Assembly: GCF_014904755.1 (NCBI RefSeq) | Contig: NZ_JACZFQ010000021.1 | Span: forward strand, 124,001-188,000 | DNA: 64,000 nt | Reading direction: 5' to 3' | Source: Neoluteolibacter marinus | GTDB taxonomy: Bacteria; Verrucomicrobiota; Verrucomicrobiia; Verrucomicrobiales; Akkermansiaceae | Part shown: piece by piece, positions 8,536 to 18,056 of the stretch | Position numbering within the stretch: the stretch's first letter is position 1 | How the letters are laid out: each line of letters begins with the position of its first letter | Notes under the pieces: model-generated | Databases searched by the model: none | Seen by the model: only the letters and a program-made list of their open reading frames with translations | Told to the model about the DNA's origin: nothing | Position numbers and translations under genes: made by a program

Positions 8536-10188
8536 TCACTCGAAGTCGGCCATGGTGACGTGGATGACTTCCTCGGGCGAGGTGAGGCCGGCCAGCACCT
8601 TGCGGACGCCGTCCTCGCGCATCGTGCGCATGCCGAGTTCCCGCGCGCGCTTCCGCAGCTGGCTGGAACCCAGGTTCTCGTTGATCAGGTGGCGGACCTC
8701 GTCGTCGACCTGGAAGAGTTCGAACAGGCCGGCCCGGCCGCGGTAGCCGCCGCCCCGGCACTTGTCGCAGCCCACCGGACCCATGATGGTCGCACCGGCG
8801 TCGCGGCTCGCGTCGAACTGGAGCGCCCGGGCTTCCTTGTCGGTGAGCGTGTGAGGCGCCTTGCACACCGGGCACAGCTTGCGGACCAGGCGCTGGGCGA
8901 GCGCCGCCCGCACCGCCGAGGCAATGAGGAAGCGCTTGATGCCGATGTCCGCGAGACGCGCGACCGCGGCGGGCGCGTCGTTGGTGTGCAGGGTGGAAAG
9001 CACAAGGTGACCGGTGAGCGCGGCGTTGATGGCGATGTTGGCCGTTTCCGCGTCACGAATTTCCCCGATCATGATGATGTTCGGCGCCTGGCGGAGCATG
9101 GCGCGCAGTGCCGCCGCGAAGGTCATGCCGATGTCGGTCTTCACCATCACCTGGTTGATGCCCGGCATCTCGTATTCGACCGGGTCTTCCACCGTGATGA
9201 TCTTCTTGTCCGGCTTGTTGATGACGTTCAAGCAGGCGTAAAGCGTGGTCGTCTTGCCGGAACCGGTCGGCCCGGTGACCAGCACGATGCCGTCCGGCAG
9301 GCCGATCAGCTTCTCGAACTCGGCCTGGTCGTCGGAGAAGAACCCGAGTTCCGGCAGGCCCAGCACGAGGCCGGACTTGTCGAGAATACGCATGACGACC
9401 GACTCGCCGTGGTTGGAAGGCACGGTGGAAACACGAAGGTCGATCTCCTTGTCGCCAAGCTTCACCTGGATGCGGCCGTCCTGGGGCAGGCGCTTTTCCG
9501 CGATCGACATCGAACCGCTCATCACCTTGAGACGGGCCACGATGGCCGGCAGGAGCTTCTTCGGGTGGTTGTCGATCTCCACCAGCTTGCCGTCGATCCG
9601 GTAGCGGATGCGCACGGACGTCTCGAGCGGCTCGATGTGAATGTCCGAGCAGCGGTTCTTCATCGCCTCTGTCAGGAGGTTCTGCACCAGCCGGATGATC
9701 GGGGCGTCGCTATCGGAAACCTCCACGTCGTGGGCGCCGGCGATGTCGAGATTGGAGCCCGACTCGGTCAACCCGTAGAACTGCTTGAGGAACAGGGTCA
9801 CCGCGTCGATCGGCGCGCACACGAAGGACAACTCGCGGCCCAGCACGTGGGGCAGGCTGTCCATGGTCTCGAAGTCGAAAGGATCGGCCACGGCAACCGT
9901 GAGGTAGACTCCGTCATCCGCCACCGGGATCACCTTGTAGCGCCGGGCGATGTCGTCCGGGACCGCGCTGGCGACTTCGGGGTCGATGGTCATCTGCCCC
10001 AGGTCGATCGCGTCCATGCCGGCGTTCTGGGCCAGCACCGCGCACACGGTACTTTCGGAGAGATCGGTATCGCTGAGCAACCTCTCCACCACCGCGCCGC
10101 CTTTCTGGCGGGCCTGGTCGAGCTTTTCGGGAGTAACCGCACCTGCTTCCACCAGCAGGTCGGCCAAGTAGTCTTCGTTGGAGAACAC
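8536..10188 (-). CDS. gspE: type II secretion/type IV pilus assembly ATPase GspE/PilB (copy 2)
   Basis: A second motor ATPase, first gene of the operon. The 550 residues start at a GTG (10188). It has an N-terminal MshEN-like domain, Walker A VTGPTGSGKTTT, Walker B IMIGEIRDAE, His box STLHTNDA and a CPVCKAP/CDKCRGGGYRGR zinc site. It resembles its neighbour in layout but differs widely in sequence, which points to an old duplication or two specialised motors. The 170 bases upstream of the start have no gene and should hold the operon promoter on this strand. Confidence 0.93.
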   Translation of the reverse strand: MFSNEDYLADLLVEAGAVTPEKLDQARQKGGAVVERLLSDTDLSESTVCAVLAQNAGMDAIDLGQMTIDPEVASAVPDDIARRYKVIPVADDGVYLTVAVADPFDFETMDSLPHVLGRELSFVCAPIDAVTLFLKQFYGLTESGSNLDIAGAHDVEVSDSDAPIIRLVQNLLTEAMKNRCSDIHIEPLETSVRIRYRIDGKLVEIDNHPKKLLPAIVARLKVMSGSMSIAEKRLPQDGRIQVKLGDKEIDLRVSTVPSNHGESVVMRILDKSGLVLGLPELGFFSDDQAEFEKLIGLPDGIVLVTGPTGSGKTTTLYACLNVINKPDKKIITVEDPVEYEMPGINQVMVKTDIGMTFAAALRAMLRQAPNIIMIGEIRDAETANIAINAALTGHLVLSTLHTNDAPAAVARLADIGIKRFLIASAVRAALAQRLVRKLCPVCKAPHTLTDKEARALQFDASRDAGATIMGPVGCDKCRGGGYRGRAGLFELFQVDDEVRHLINENLGSSQLRKRARELGMRTMREDGVRKVLAGLTSPEEVIHVTMADFE

Positions 10189-10360
10189 GGGTTTTCGGGC
10201 CTTTTAAATCAGTCGGACACCGGGACGGCGTTGTGCGCGTCCCGGCTGTCGCAGATTGGTCAAGGCACTCCCCCCTTGTCAACCAGCCGCCGGAACAATG
10301 TCGAGGAATCCGCCGGGGGTAGGCACCACGTATGGACGATGCCACCGCGAAAGCCCGGCC

Positions 10361-11182
10361 TCACTCCATCCGCGACCCGCAGCGCCGGCAATATTTGGCA
10401 TCCGGAAGGTGCCCGTGGACCCCGCAGGACGGGCAGGCGTCCGAGGTCCGGTCTGCCTCCAGCTTCGAGATCTCGGCGGTCAGGATCCCCGTGGGCACCG
10501 CGATCACGGCGAATCCGGTCAGCGCCAGCAGCGAGGTCAGCAATTGCCCGAGCCCGGTGGTCGGGGTGATGTCGCCGAAGCCGAGGGTGGTGATCGTGAC
10601 GATCGCCCAGTAGATGCCGGTGGGGATGCTGGAGTAGCCCCCTTTCTCCCCCTCGATCAAATACATCAGTGTCCCGGCAATCACCGAGACCGTCAGCATG
10701 AAGGTGAAGAAAACGGTGATCTTCGCCCGCGATTCGTAGATCGCCCGCAGCAGCAAATCCGCCCCGCTGACGTGGCGGACCATCTTGAGGACCCGGAACA
10801 TCCGCATCAGGCGCAGCACCCGGATCACCTGCAAGGCCTGCGCCCCGGGGGCGACCAGCATCAGGTAGGTCGGCAGCACCGACAGCAGGTCGACGATGCC
10901 GTAAAAGCTCCGCGCATAGCGTCCCGGTCGCCGGACCACATAAAGCCGGGCCAGGTACTCGATCGAAAACGCGATGGTGAACATCCACTCGAGCGTCCGC
11001 ATCAGCGTCCCGTGGCGCCGGGAGATTTCCGGCACGCTTTCCAGGACCACCACCAGCACGCTCAAGCCGATCAGCCAGAGCAGCACCACGTCGAAGCGCC
11101 GGCCCGCCGGGGTCTCGGCTTCGAAAATAATCTCCCGCCACCGCTCTCGGCGCGACCTGCCGTCGCTCGAAATCTCATCCAT
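10361..11182 (-). CDS. voltage-gated potassium channel-like protein with C-terminal zinc ribbon
   Basis: Six-helix ion transporter of the Kv type in the inner membrane. An arginine-rich S4 (RVLRLMRMFRVLKMVR) is followed by the pore helix and selectivity filter TTLGFGD, a variant of TVGYGD common in bacteria, then S6 (LLALTGFAVIAVPTGILTA). The soluble tail is a compact zinc ribbon, CPSCG and CRRCG separated by a short loop, ending at SRME. The ATG at 11182 (MDEISSDG) is preferred; the frame is open 18 codons further upstream. The 74 bases to the divergent gene at 11312 probably contain both promoters. Confidence 0.85.
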   Translation of the reverse strand: MDEISSDGRSRRERWREIIFEAETPAGRRFDVVLLWLIGLSVLVVVLESVPEISRRHGTLMRTLEWMFTIAFSIEYLARLYVVRRPGRYARSFYGIVDLLSVLPTYLMLVAPGAQALQVIRVLRLMRMFRVLKMVRHVSGADLLLRAIYESRAKITVFFTFMLTVSVIAGTLMYLIEGEKGGYSSIPTGIYWAIVTITTLGFGDITPTTGLGQLLTSLLALTGFAVIAVPTGILTAEISKLEADRTSDACPSCGVHGHLPDAKYCRRCGSRME

Positions 11183-11311
11183 GGGTGCAGGCTGCAACAG
11201 CCCCGGCCACTTGGCACGCCGGAACCTTCGCTCCACCGCGCCTGCCCCCGCATCGGATTTGACTGCCTCTCGCTCCCCTTACAGTTTCCAATTCGTGGAT
11301 CAATTCCGGCG

Positions 11312-11683
11312 ATGTTCCCTAGCGACACCAGCGGCCCCATACCCCCGCGACCCATCTCACTGGTCAATTGGCCGCGGCTGATTGCCTCCGCGTGCCTGGT
11401 GATTGTCGTGGCGGGATGGCTTTTTCAAATCGACACCCGCGACGGATGGCTCCTCGGAGCCTTCTTTGTCTGGGCGTCCATCGGTCACGAGGTCGGACGC
11501 ATTCGCCGGCTCCTCCGTGGCTTGCCCGCCGGCACCACCGACCGGATGGTGCGCGACTACTTCGCCGGGGATTCGGCGAGGAAATGGTATCCCACCGAGA
11601 GCCTGATCCGAGACTTCGATCTCGTTTTCGCTGCACGACAAGAGCCCCGCTCCGGGAACAGCCCCGAATGCCGCCAACCATGA
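11312..11683 (+). CDS. hypothetical membrane protein
   Basis: 123 residues from the ATG at 11312 (MFPSDTSGP). A Pro-rich N-terminus is followed by a hydrophobic segment (LIASACLVIVVAGWLF), a second weaker one (WLLGAFFVWASIGHEV), then a charged C-terminus. No family is recognised. It is divergent from the potassium channel. The stop overlaps the start of the next small gene as ATGA, so the two are probably translated together. Confidence 0.6.
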   Translation: MFPSDTSGPIPPRPISLVNWPRLIASACLVIVVAGWLFQIDTRDGWLLGAFFVWASIGHEVGRIRRLLRGLPAGTTDRMVRDYFAGDSARKWYPTESLIRDFDLVFAARQEPRSGNSPECRQP

Positions 11684-11811
11684 AACAGTTCCCCTCCAAA
11701 GAGCGCATTCGCCATGGCATCACGCCCGCGGCTTTCGTTGAGTTTTGGTGGTGGGTGATTGTCTTCGCTGTTCTGGCCGCAAGTCATTTCACTCTGGAAT
11801 GGTTCATGTGA
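11680..11811 (+). CDS. 43-residue membrane peptide coupled to the preceding gene
   Basis: Start MKQFPSKERIRHG, then one hydrophobic helix (FWWWVIVFAVLAASHFTL). The ATG at 11680 overlaps the upstream TGA (ATGA), the usual sign of translational coupling. An in-frame ATG at 11668 is an alternative start. The function is unknown. It is short but made credible by the overlap and a clear transmembrane segment. Confidence 0.5.
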   Translation: MKQFPSKERIRHGITPAAFVEFWWWVIVFAVLAASHFTLEWFM

Positions 11812-11895
11812 CAATCGGCCTGAATTGCTTCCCGATGAGACCTTTCGTTGACCCGCGCCCGCAGAGCGGCGATGAAATGAACGCGCACGTTCCCG

Positions 11896-14800
11896 ATGAG
11901 TTCCGAAGAAACTGAAGCCCCACCGATCAAAAAACGCCGCCGCGGGCGGAAGAGGTGGTGGGCGCTGGGAATCTTCATCGCCCTGCTGGTGTGGCTCAAC
12001 GGCCCCGGCTGGCGCTGGATCGGCGGCATCGGCATGCGCAAGGCTTTGGCCGCCGCCGACATGACGGCGGACTTCGAGCTCAAAGGCACGCTCCTCGGCG
12101 GGATCCGCATCGAGGGCCTTTCCCTCAGCGGCGGCGTGATCCGCAAGCTGGAGATCGGCTCGGTCGGCCCGAAGTATGAACTCTCCCGGCTGGTGCGCGG
12201 CAAACTCGACGGTGTCACGATCAACCGCATCGACGCGGTGATCGACCTCGCCGCCGCGCCCCCCAAGGATCCCGACGAGCCCGAGAAACCCTTCGATCCG
12301 CAGGCCCTGGGCGAAACCCTGCGCAAGGCCCGCAAGTTGGTCCTGCCGATGGAACTGGAAGCGGCCGACCTGAAATTCCAGCTGGTCCGCGGCGAGGAGC
12401 AGCTGGTGACCCTGGAAAGCAGCGACTTCAACCACGCTCCCGGCAGCGACGATTTCAGCCTCAAGCTCGGCGGTCTCGCCGTGATGGGTGGCTACGCCTT
12501 CAGCGCCCAGGAAACCCACATTGCCTGGCAGGAAGAACGGCTGACGCTAGACCGCTTCGATGTCACCCCGCGACTTGGCATCCGCGATCTCGACGTCTCG
12601 TTTCCCACCGGCGCTGAGCCCACCGCCCGGGTAGAGCTGCTGGCGGAGGACTCCCGGTTGATCGTCGACGGCGGCCTTTCCTCCGCCGTGGTCCGGTTGG
12701 AAGGAGAGCCGCTGGTCGTCGGCGAGGCCTTGAAGAACGTCGCGCTCGAACTGCCGGTCGAGGCAACCGTGAGCCGGCTCGAGGCCCGGATCGAAGGATT
12801 CGACCAATCACCCGACCTGTTGAAAGCCAACGCGAGCGCCGAGGTGACGAATGTCAGCTATGAGGACTGGCGTGCGGAAGCGGTGGTGGTCGACGCCTCG
12901 AAAGACGGCGACAAGGGCGAGGCGAACTGGTCGATCGAGGCACTGGGGGGCAAGCTCGATGGCAGCGCGGCGCTGGTGTGGCGCGACCTCGCCCGGCAAG
13001 GATGGACGGATTTCGAGGCCACCCTGCAGGCGTCGCTGCCGCGCCTCGCGCCCGTGTTCTCAGCGCTGAACGAAAAGTTCGAATTCGCACCGGAGGACGC
13101 CCCTCCGCTGCCGGAGACGTCGCTGACCTTGGACGCGACCGCCGATTCGGGCCCCGACGGCATCCGCTCGGCCGGCGGCAAGGTCCTGCTCTCCCCCGAG
13201 AAGGACGCCGCCTCGCTGGCCGCGGAGGCGACATGGACGCCGGACGGCAAGGTGGCAGGCACCTTCGGCACCACCGGCATGCGGGCCGAGTTCGCCCTCG
13301 ATCTGGAAGCCAAGCAGTATGAGGCGGCTGCCACGTTGGAATCATTCCGCCCGGAGAACCTCGCCGGCTGGGCGGCCGCCGCGGGCGTCACCTTGCCCGA
13401 AGGCATGAATGCCACCCTGACCTGGCAAGGGGGCGGCGACTTCGCGGCACAACCCCACCGCGGCGAGTTCCAGGTCGAGTCATTCGAATGGGTGCGCAAG
13501 GAAACGCCCCCGCTGCTGTTGAAAACCACAGGCTCCTACGCTTGGCCGGAATCATTGGATCTCACCCAACTGGTCGCAAAGGCCGAAGGCCAAACCATCA
13601 CCGCCGAGGCTCATCTCGCCGATCAGGTCCTGAAGATTCCCAAGATCGAGTGGCTCGACGGCGAGACCCGACTCATCGGCGGCCAGGCCGAATTCCCGGT
13701 CCCCGGGGAAATCCGCGGGGCCAATGATTTCCTGCGCCAGACCGAACCGATGAACCTCTTCCTCGAGTCGGAATGGATCGACAGCGATCGCATCGCCTCC
13801 TGGCTGCCGGACGCCAAGAACCCCCTCGCCGCGGGAAGTGGCCGCGTGAACCTCGTGATCGCCGGCACCCCCGCGGCCCCGAAGATTGACCTCGAGGTCG
13901 CCGTCAAGGGCGTGCAGGTCGCCGACCAGCCGGATGTCCCGATCACCGACGCCACCCTCAATCTCGACGGCGCGGACAAGTCGCTGGTGGTGGAGGGCGA
14001 GATCAAGCCGAGCGGCTACGGCACGATCACCCTGGCCGGGAAAATGCCCTACGAACCGGACAAGTGGGCCGAAGACCCCGACCTGCTGCTCGGCGAGCAA
14101 ATCGAGGCCCGCGTCAACGTCCCGCCGATCGACATCGCCACTTTCAAGCGTTTCGTTCCCGCCGCCGAGACCCTCGCCGGCAATCTGGAAGCCTTCTTCA
14201 CCGCCACCGGAACCATCGGCGAGCCGTCGCTCGGCGGTGAAATCAAGCTGAGCGGCGGCGCCTTCGAAATGACCGACTCCCCCGCCCCGCCGGTGAAGGA
14301 CGCCAACCTGCTGGTGAAATTCGCGGACAAGGACGTGGTGCTCGAATCGCTCTCGCTCGAAAGTGCCGGAGGCACGCTCAAGGGCAGCGGCAAGGTCGGC
14401 CTCGAGGACACCACCAAGCCGACCTTCGACCTTTCCTTCACCGCCAATGCCCTGCCGCTGAAGCGCGACGACTCGATGATCGTCCGCGCCGACGCCAATC
14501 TCTCGATCCGCGGCGACCTCGAGGTTGCCGCCATCTCGGGCACGGTCGGCATCATCGACAGCATCTTTTACAAGGACATCGAGATCCTGCCCCTGCGAAT
14601 GCCTTTCACCGCGCCGTCCCGCCCCAGCCTGCCGGCGATCGATCCCGACGAGAAATCCGCCGACCTCCCCGAGCCCTTCGCCAACTGGACGCTCGATGTC
14701 GACATCCGCACCGTCGATCCGCTGTTGATCCGCGGCAACCTCGCCACCGGCTCCGCCATCGCCAACCTCCACGTCGGCGGCACGCTCGGGAACATCCAGC

Positions 14801-15336
14801 CGGACGGCAATGCCATCGTCAGCGAGATCGAGGCCAAACTGCCGTTCAGCACCCTCGAGGTGAAGAACGGCGTGGCCAAGTTCACCCCCGGGAACGGCCT
14901 CAATCCCGAGCTCAACATCCGCGGCACCTCGAACATCGGACGCTACGACGTGAACCTGTTCTTCTACGGGCCGGTGAACGCGCCGAAGACCGCCCTGACC
15001 TCCGACCCTCCCCTGCCCGAAAGCGAGATCATGACCCTGCTCGCCACCGGCACCACCTCCGACGGGCTCGAGGACGGACAAGCCGCCACCCTCAAGGCCG
15101 CCCAGCTCATCCTCGAGGAATGGCGCAAGGGCCGCCTGCCCTTCGGCGATCAGGTCGCGAAGGTGCTCGCGGTGCTAAATCGCGTCGACATCCGCATCGG
15201 CGAGGATGACCCGCTGACCGGCAAGCGCCTCAACTCCGCCACCATCGAGGTGACCGACCGCATCTTCGTCAGCAGCTCGGTCGACAAGGAAAGCAACACC
15301 CGGGTCCTCGGCGCTTTCGTGCTCCGCTTCAAATGA
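11896..15336 (+). CDS. tamB: TamB/DUF490-type translocation and assembly protein
   Basis: Periplasm-spanning protein anchored in the inner membrane that works with an Omp85 partner in outer-membrane assembly or lipid transport. After a basic stretch (KKRRRGRKRWW) there is one N-terminal transmembrane helix (about residues 24-38), a long beta-rich AsmA-like region with repeated short strands, and a C-terminal DUF490 domain (about 800-1146) ending in the beta signal VLGAFVLRFK. The length of 1146 residues is normal. Its stop overlaps the start of the Omp85 gene as ATGA, which supports the TamA-TamB assignment. Confidence 0.88.
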   Translation: MSSEETEAPPIKKRRRGRKRWWALGIFIALLVWLNGPGWRWIGGIGMRKALAAADMTADFELKGTLLGGIRIEGLSLSGGVIRKLEIGSVGPKYELSRLVRGKLDGVTINRIDAVIDLAAAPPKDPDEPEKPFDPQALGETLRKARKLVLPMELEAADLKFQLVRGEEQLVTLESSDFNHAPGSDDFSLKLGGLAVMGGYAFSAQETHIAWQEERLTLDRFDVTPRLGIRDLDVSFPTGAEPTARVELLAEDSRLIVDGGLSSAVVRLEGEPLVVGEALKNVALELPVEATVSRLEARIEGFDQSPDLLKANASAEVTNVSYEDWRAEAVVVDASKDGDKGEANWSIEALGGKLDGSAALVWRDLARQGWTDFEATLQASLPRLAPVFSALNEKFEFAPEDAPPLPETSLTLDATADSGPDGIRSAGGKVLLSPEKDAASLAAEATWTPDGKVAGTFGTTGMRAEFALDLEAKQYEAAATLESFRPENLAGWAAAAGVTLPEGMNATLTWQGGGDFAAQPHRGEFQVESFEWVRKETPPLLLKTTGSYAWPESLDLTQLVAKAEGQTITAEAHLADQVLKIPKIEWLDGETRLIGGQAEFPVPGEIRGANDFLRQTEPMNLFLESEWIDSDRIASWLPDAKNPLAAGSGRVNLVIAGTPAAPKIDLEVAVKGVQVADQPDVPITDATLNLDGADKSLVVEGEIKPSGYGTITLAGKMPYEPDKWAEDPDLLLGEQIEARVNVPPIDIATFKRFVPAAETLAGNLEAFFTATGTIGEPSLGGEIKLSGGAFEMTDSPAPPVKDANLLVKFADKDVVLESLSLESAGGTLKGSGKVGLEDTTKPTFDLSFTANALPLKRDDSMIVRADANLSIRGDLEVAAISGTVGIIDSIFYKDIEILPLRMPFTAPSRPSLPAIDPDEKSADLPEPFANWTLDVDIRTVDPLLIRGNLATGSAIANLHVGGTLGNIQPDGNAIVSEIEAKLPFSTLEVKNGVAKFTPGNGLNPELNIRGTSNIGRYDVNLFFYGPVNAPKTALTSDPPLPESEIMTLLATGTTSDGLEDGQAATLKAAQLILEEWRKGRLPFGDQVAKVLAVLNRVDIRIGEDDPLTGKRLNSATIEVTDRIFVSSSVDKESNTRVLGAFVLRFK

Positions 15337-17324
15337 ACCGCCTTCCCCGCCTCCTCGGACTCGCCGCGCTGACCCAGGTCGCGACGGCGGCGGACATCCG
15401 CGTGGAGGGCATCCGCAGCATCAGCGAATCGGAAGCGCTCGACCTGTTAGGCGACCGCCTGGAGTATGTCCGCAGCAAGCCGCCGTCGATCCCCCGCGCC
15501 AACGACGCCGCCTTCATGCTGGAAACCATGCTGCGCCGCCAGGGTTTCCAGAAGCCCGGCGTCACGCCGGTCATCTCCGGCAACAGCATCCGGCTCATCG
15601 TCAACGAAGGCCCGCGCCTGTCGATCGGCTCGGTCATCGTCCCCGGCCTCGAGGAGGAGGAAGCGGTGCGGCTTTCCCACCTGTTCAAGCTGCCCGGCAC
15701 GGAGCGGGTGCTCAGCCGCGCCCAGGACCCGCCGTTCCGCGAGTCGGACGTCGCCGAAGGACTCGCCCTGTTGGAAGCCGACTGCCGCTCCCGCGGCTAC
15801 TGGAAGGCCAAGGCCAGCGTCGAAAAGCGCGCCGTCGTCCCCGGCACCAACGAGCTCGCCTTCTCGATCCGCGTCGTCAAGGGCCCGCTGTTTCACCTCG
15901 GCCCGCCCCGATTCGACGGCGCTCCACCGGAACTCATGCGCGAACTCTGGGCCAAGGCGGCCCCCTACGTCGGCCAGGTCGCGAACACCGACCAGCTGGC
16001 TTCGATCCGCAGCGAGGTCGAGAGCGTCTTCCGCGCCACCGGCTTCCCGCTCGAGACCTTCAAGATGAACCGGATCCTCGGCGACGACACCTTGACGCCG
16101 CGCTTCATCATCAAGTTCGGCAACCGCCAGCGGCTCGACGAGGTGAAGGTCACCGGCACAGAGAAGACCAAGGTCCACCGCGTCACCCGGCGCTTCGACG
16201 ACCTCACCGGCGAATGGTACAACGCCGAGGAGTTCGACGCCCGCCTCAAGAAGATCCTCGCCACCGGTGCATTCTCCTCGGTCCGGGTGGTCAACGAAAC
16301 CGACGCCGACGGCCGGCTCGACGCCACCCTGCAGATGGTCGAAGGCCGCGCCCGCGGCACCTCGGCCTACGGCGGCTTCGGCAGCTACGAAGGAGGGATC
16401 TTCGGAGCCAAATACCACGACCGGAATTTCGGCGGCCGCCTCTGGAACTTCAGCACCGGTTTCGAGATCAGCTCCCGTGGACTGTTAGGTGACATTCGCC
16501 TTTCCGACCCCTGGCTTCTGGATTCCAACACCTATCTCGGGCTGCGGCTGTTTTCCGTTACCCGTTCGCTTGAGGGTTACGACAAGTTTGAAACCGGAGC
16601 TTCCGCGGAGTTTTCGCGCGACGACTTCGGTGAGCACATTGACGCCAGCATCATTTTCGGCGGTTCGATCGTCAGCATCGATTCCAACGGCATCCTCCCG
16701 AGCGAGCTGGGGGAAACCAACTACGGCCATTACTACGCCCGCGCCCAGGTCGCCTACGACCGCCGCGACGACCCGGTTTCCCCCGCCACCGGCTACCACC
16801 TCAGCGCCCTGCTCGAGGCCGGCTACATCGCCGGCGACATCTCCTCGCACTACGTCCGCTTCGACACCCTTGCCGCCGGTTACATCCCGGTCGGCGACAA
16901 CGGCCAGGTCAACCTGGCCGCGCGCACCGGCATGCTTTTCCCGTCCGGCGGCGCCGCCGAGTTCCCGATCGACCTCCGCCTTTTCACCGGCGGCTCGGAC
17001 ACAGTCCGTTCGTACCGCTACAACGAGCTCGGCCCGCGTTCGACCAGCAACGACCCGCTCGGCGGCGAGACCTACTGGGTCGCCAACGCCGAGTACGTCC
17101 ACAAGATCGTCGGACCCATCAAGGGCGTCGGCTTCGTCGACATGGGACACCTCTCGGCGCTCGACAACGGCTTCAGCTTTTCCTCGCCGGAGATCGCCGT
17201 CGGGATGGGATTGCGGATCGACCTGCCGGTCGGACCGATCCGCTTCGAATACGGCCACAACCTGACCCGCGACAGCGGCGAACCCTCGGGAACCTGGCAC
17301 TTCGCCATCGGCACGGCCTTCTAG
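15333..17324 (+). CDS. Omp85-family outer-membrane protein (TamA/BamA-like)
   Basis: Outer-membrane beta-barrel assembly factor. A signal peptide (MNRLPRLLGLAALTQVATA) precedes POTRA-like repeats (about 20-340) and a 16-strand type barrel (about 345-663). Visible barrel features include GGFGSYEGGIFGAKYHDRN, the DRRDDPVSPATGYH segment, the conserved FTGGSDTVRSY motif of loop 6 and a C-terminal Phe (AIGTAF). Translational overlap with tamB points to a TamA role. BamA cannot be excluded because no other Omp85 gene or the usual BamA neighbours are in view. Confidence 0.88.
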   Translation: MNRLPRLLGLAALTQVATAADIRVEGIRSISESEALDLLGDRLEYVRSKPPSIPRANDAAFMLETMLRRQGFQKPGVTPVISGNSIRLIVNEGPRLSIGSVIVPGLEEEEAVRLSHLFKLPGTERVLSRAQDPPFRESDVAEGLALLEADCRSRGYWKAKASVEKRAVVPGTNELAFSIRVVKGPLFHLGPPRFDGAPPELMRELWAKAAPYVGQVANTDQLASIRSEVESVFRATGFPLETFKMNRILGDDTLTPRFIIKFGNRQRLDEVKVTGTEKTKVHRVTRRFDDLTGEWYNAEEFDARLKKILATGAFSSVRVVNETDADGRLDATLQMVEGRARGTSAYGGFGSYEGGIFGAKYHDRNFGGRLWNFSTGFEISSRGLLGDIRLSDPWLLDSNTYLGLRLFSVTRSLEGYDKFETGASAEFSRDDFGEHIDASIIFGGSIVSIDSNGILPSELGETNYGHYYARAQVAYDRRDDPVSPATGYHLSALLEAGYIAGDISSHYVRFDTLAAGYIPVGDNGQVNLAARTGMLFPSGGAAEFPIDLRLFTGGSDTVRSYRYNELGPRSTSNDPLGGETYWVANAEYVHKIVGPIKGVGFVDMGHLSALDNGFSFSSPEIAVGMGLRIDLPVGPIRFEYGHNLTRDSGEPSGTWHFAIGTAF

Positions 17325-17382
17325 CTGAAACTTCCTGAATCCCGGGATCGATTTCCACGCGGCACCGGCTATCCTAACCCCT

Positions 17383-18042
17383 ATGTTCGTCCTATCCTGC
17401 GAGCCCGCGACTTGCGCTATCCCCGAGTGGCACAAGGAGTTGTTTCGTGGCCAGGAGGAGACCGTGACCTCCGGCGAAGGCTGGTCCCCCGGTTCGCTGA
17501 ATCTCGCCCAGGCCTTCGCCACCCGCCTGCGCGCCCTGCTGGCCCATGGAGAGATCACCCGGCTGTTGATCGACATCTCGCGCCGTCCCGAGGACCCCGA
17601 GCGATTCAGCCGATTTTCAAAAACGCTGGGCGACGAACAAAAGCGCAAACTGGATGAACGGCACCACCGCGGCTACATCAACGTCCTCAAACAGCGGATC
17701 GCCGAGGAGCAACGCCGCAACGGGGTCGCCATTCACCTTTCGATCCGCACCGAAGACCGCCACGGAATGCCGGTCGTCGAGTTGAAGCACGATCCATCGC
17801 TGGACACCGAGTCCGGCTTCGTCCGCAAGTGGGCCGACGCCCTGCGGGCAGCCGCCCCGGATCTCCCCGTGTCGGTCGAGGTCGACCCGAACTACGGCCT
17901 GTCCACCGTCCTGCGCGAGGAATTCACCAGCGGCTTCGGCAGCGTGTCGCTGGTGGTGGCCCGATCGTCGTTCCTCGACGGCAAGCCGCTGCCCTGGGCG
18001 CACCTGAAGAAGACCTTGCTGGAGACCCTGCCGGTCACCTGA
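17383..18042 (+). CDS. N-formylglutamate amidohydrolase-like protein
   Basis: Members of this family cleave N-formyl-glutamate or related amides in the cytoplasm, often in histidine breakdown. The 219 residues show the family pattern: an N-terminal SCE segment, DISRRPEDPERFS (usually DLNR-type) and HHRGYINVLKQRI. The first motif reads SCEPAT rather than the common CEHAGN, so a usual metal-binding His is absent. Its substrate may therefore differ. It lies 58 bases after the Omp85 gene and converges on the LolA-like gene with only 14 bases between stops. No other hut genes are nearby. Confidence 0.65.
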   Translation: MFVLSCEPATCAIPEWHKELFRGQEETVTSGEGWSPGSLNLAQAFATRLRALLAHGEITRLLIDISRRPEDPERFSRFSKTLGDEQKRKLDERHHRGYINVLKQRIAEEQRRNGVAIHLSIRTEDRHGMPVVELKHDPSLDTESGFVRKWADALRAAAPDLPVSVEVDPNYGLSTVLREEFTSGFGSVSLVVARSSFLDGKPLPWAHLKKTLLETLPVT

Positions 18043-18056
18043 GGCGGCGGCCCGTC

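Noticed and set aside
5732-8746. A 1004-codon open frame on the plus strand
   Set aside because: It is antisense to gspF and gspE; composition (Arg/His/Val-rich, no domains) is the usual by-product of GC-rich coding on the other strand.
8512-10569. A 685-codon plus-strand open frame
   Set aside because: Antisense to gspE copy 2, with no recognisable motif; the minus-strand gene is a clear ATPase.
13552-15081. A 509-codon minus-strand open frame
   Set aside because: Antisense to tamB; low-complexity Gly/Val/Asp content with no domain.
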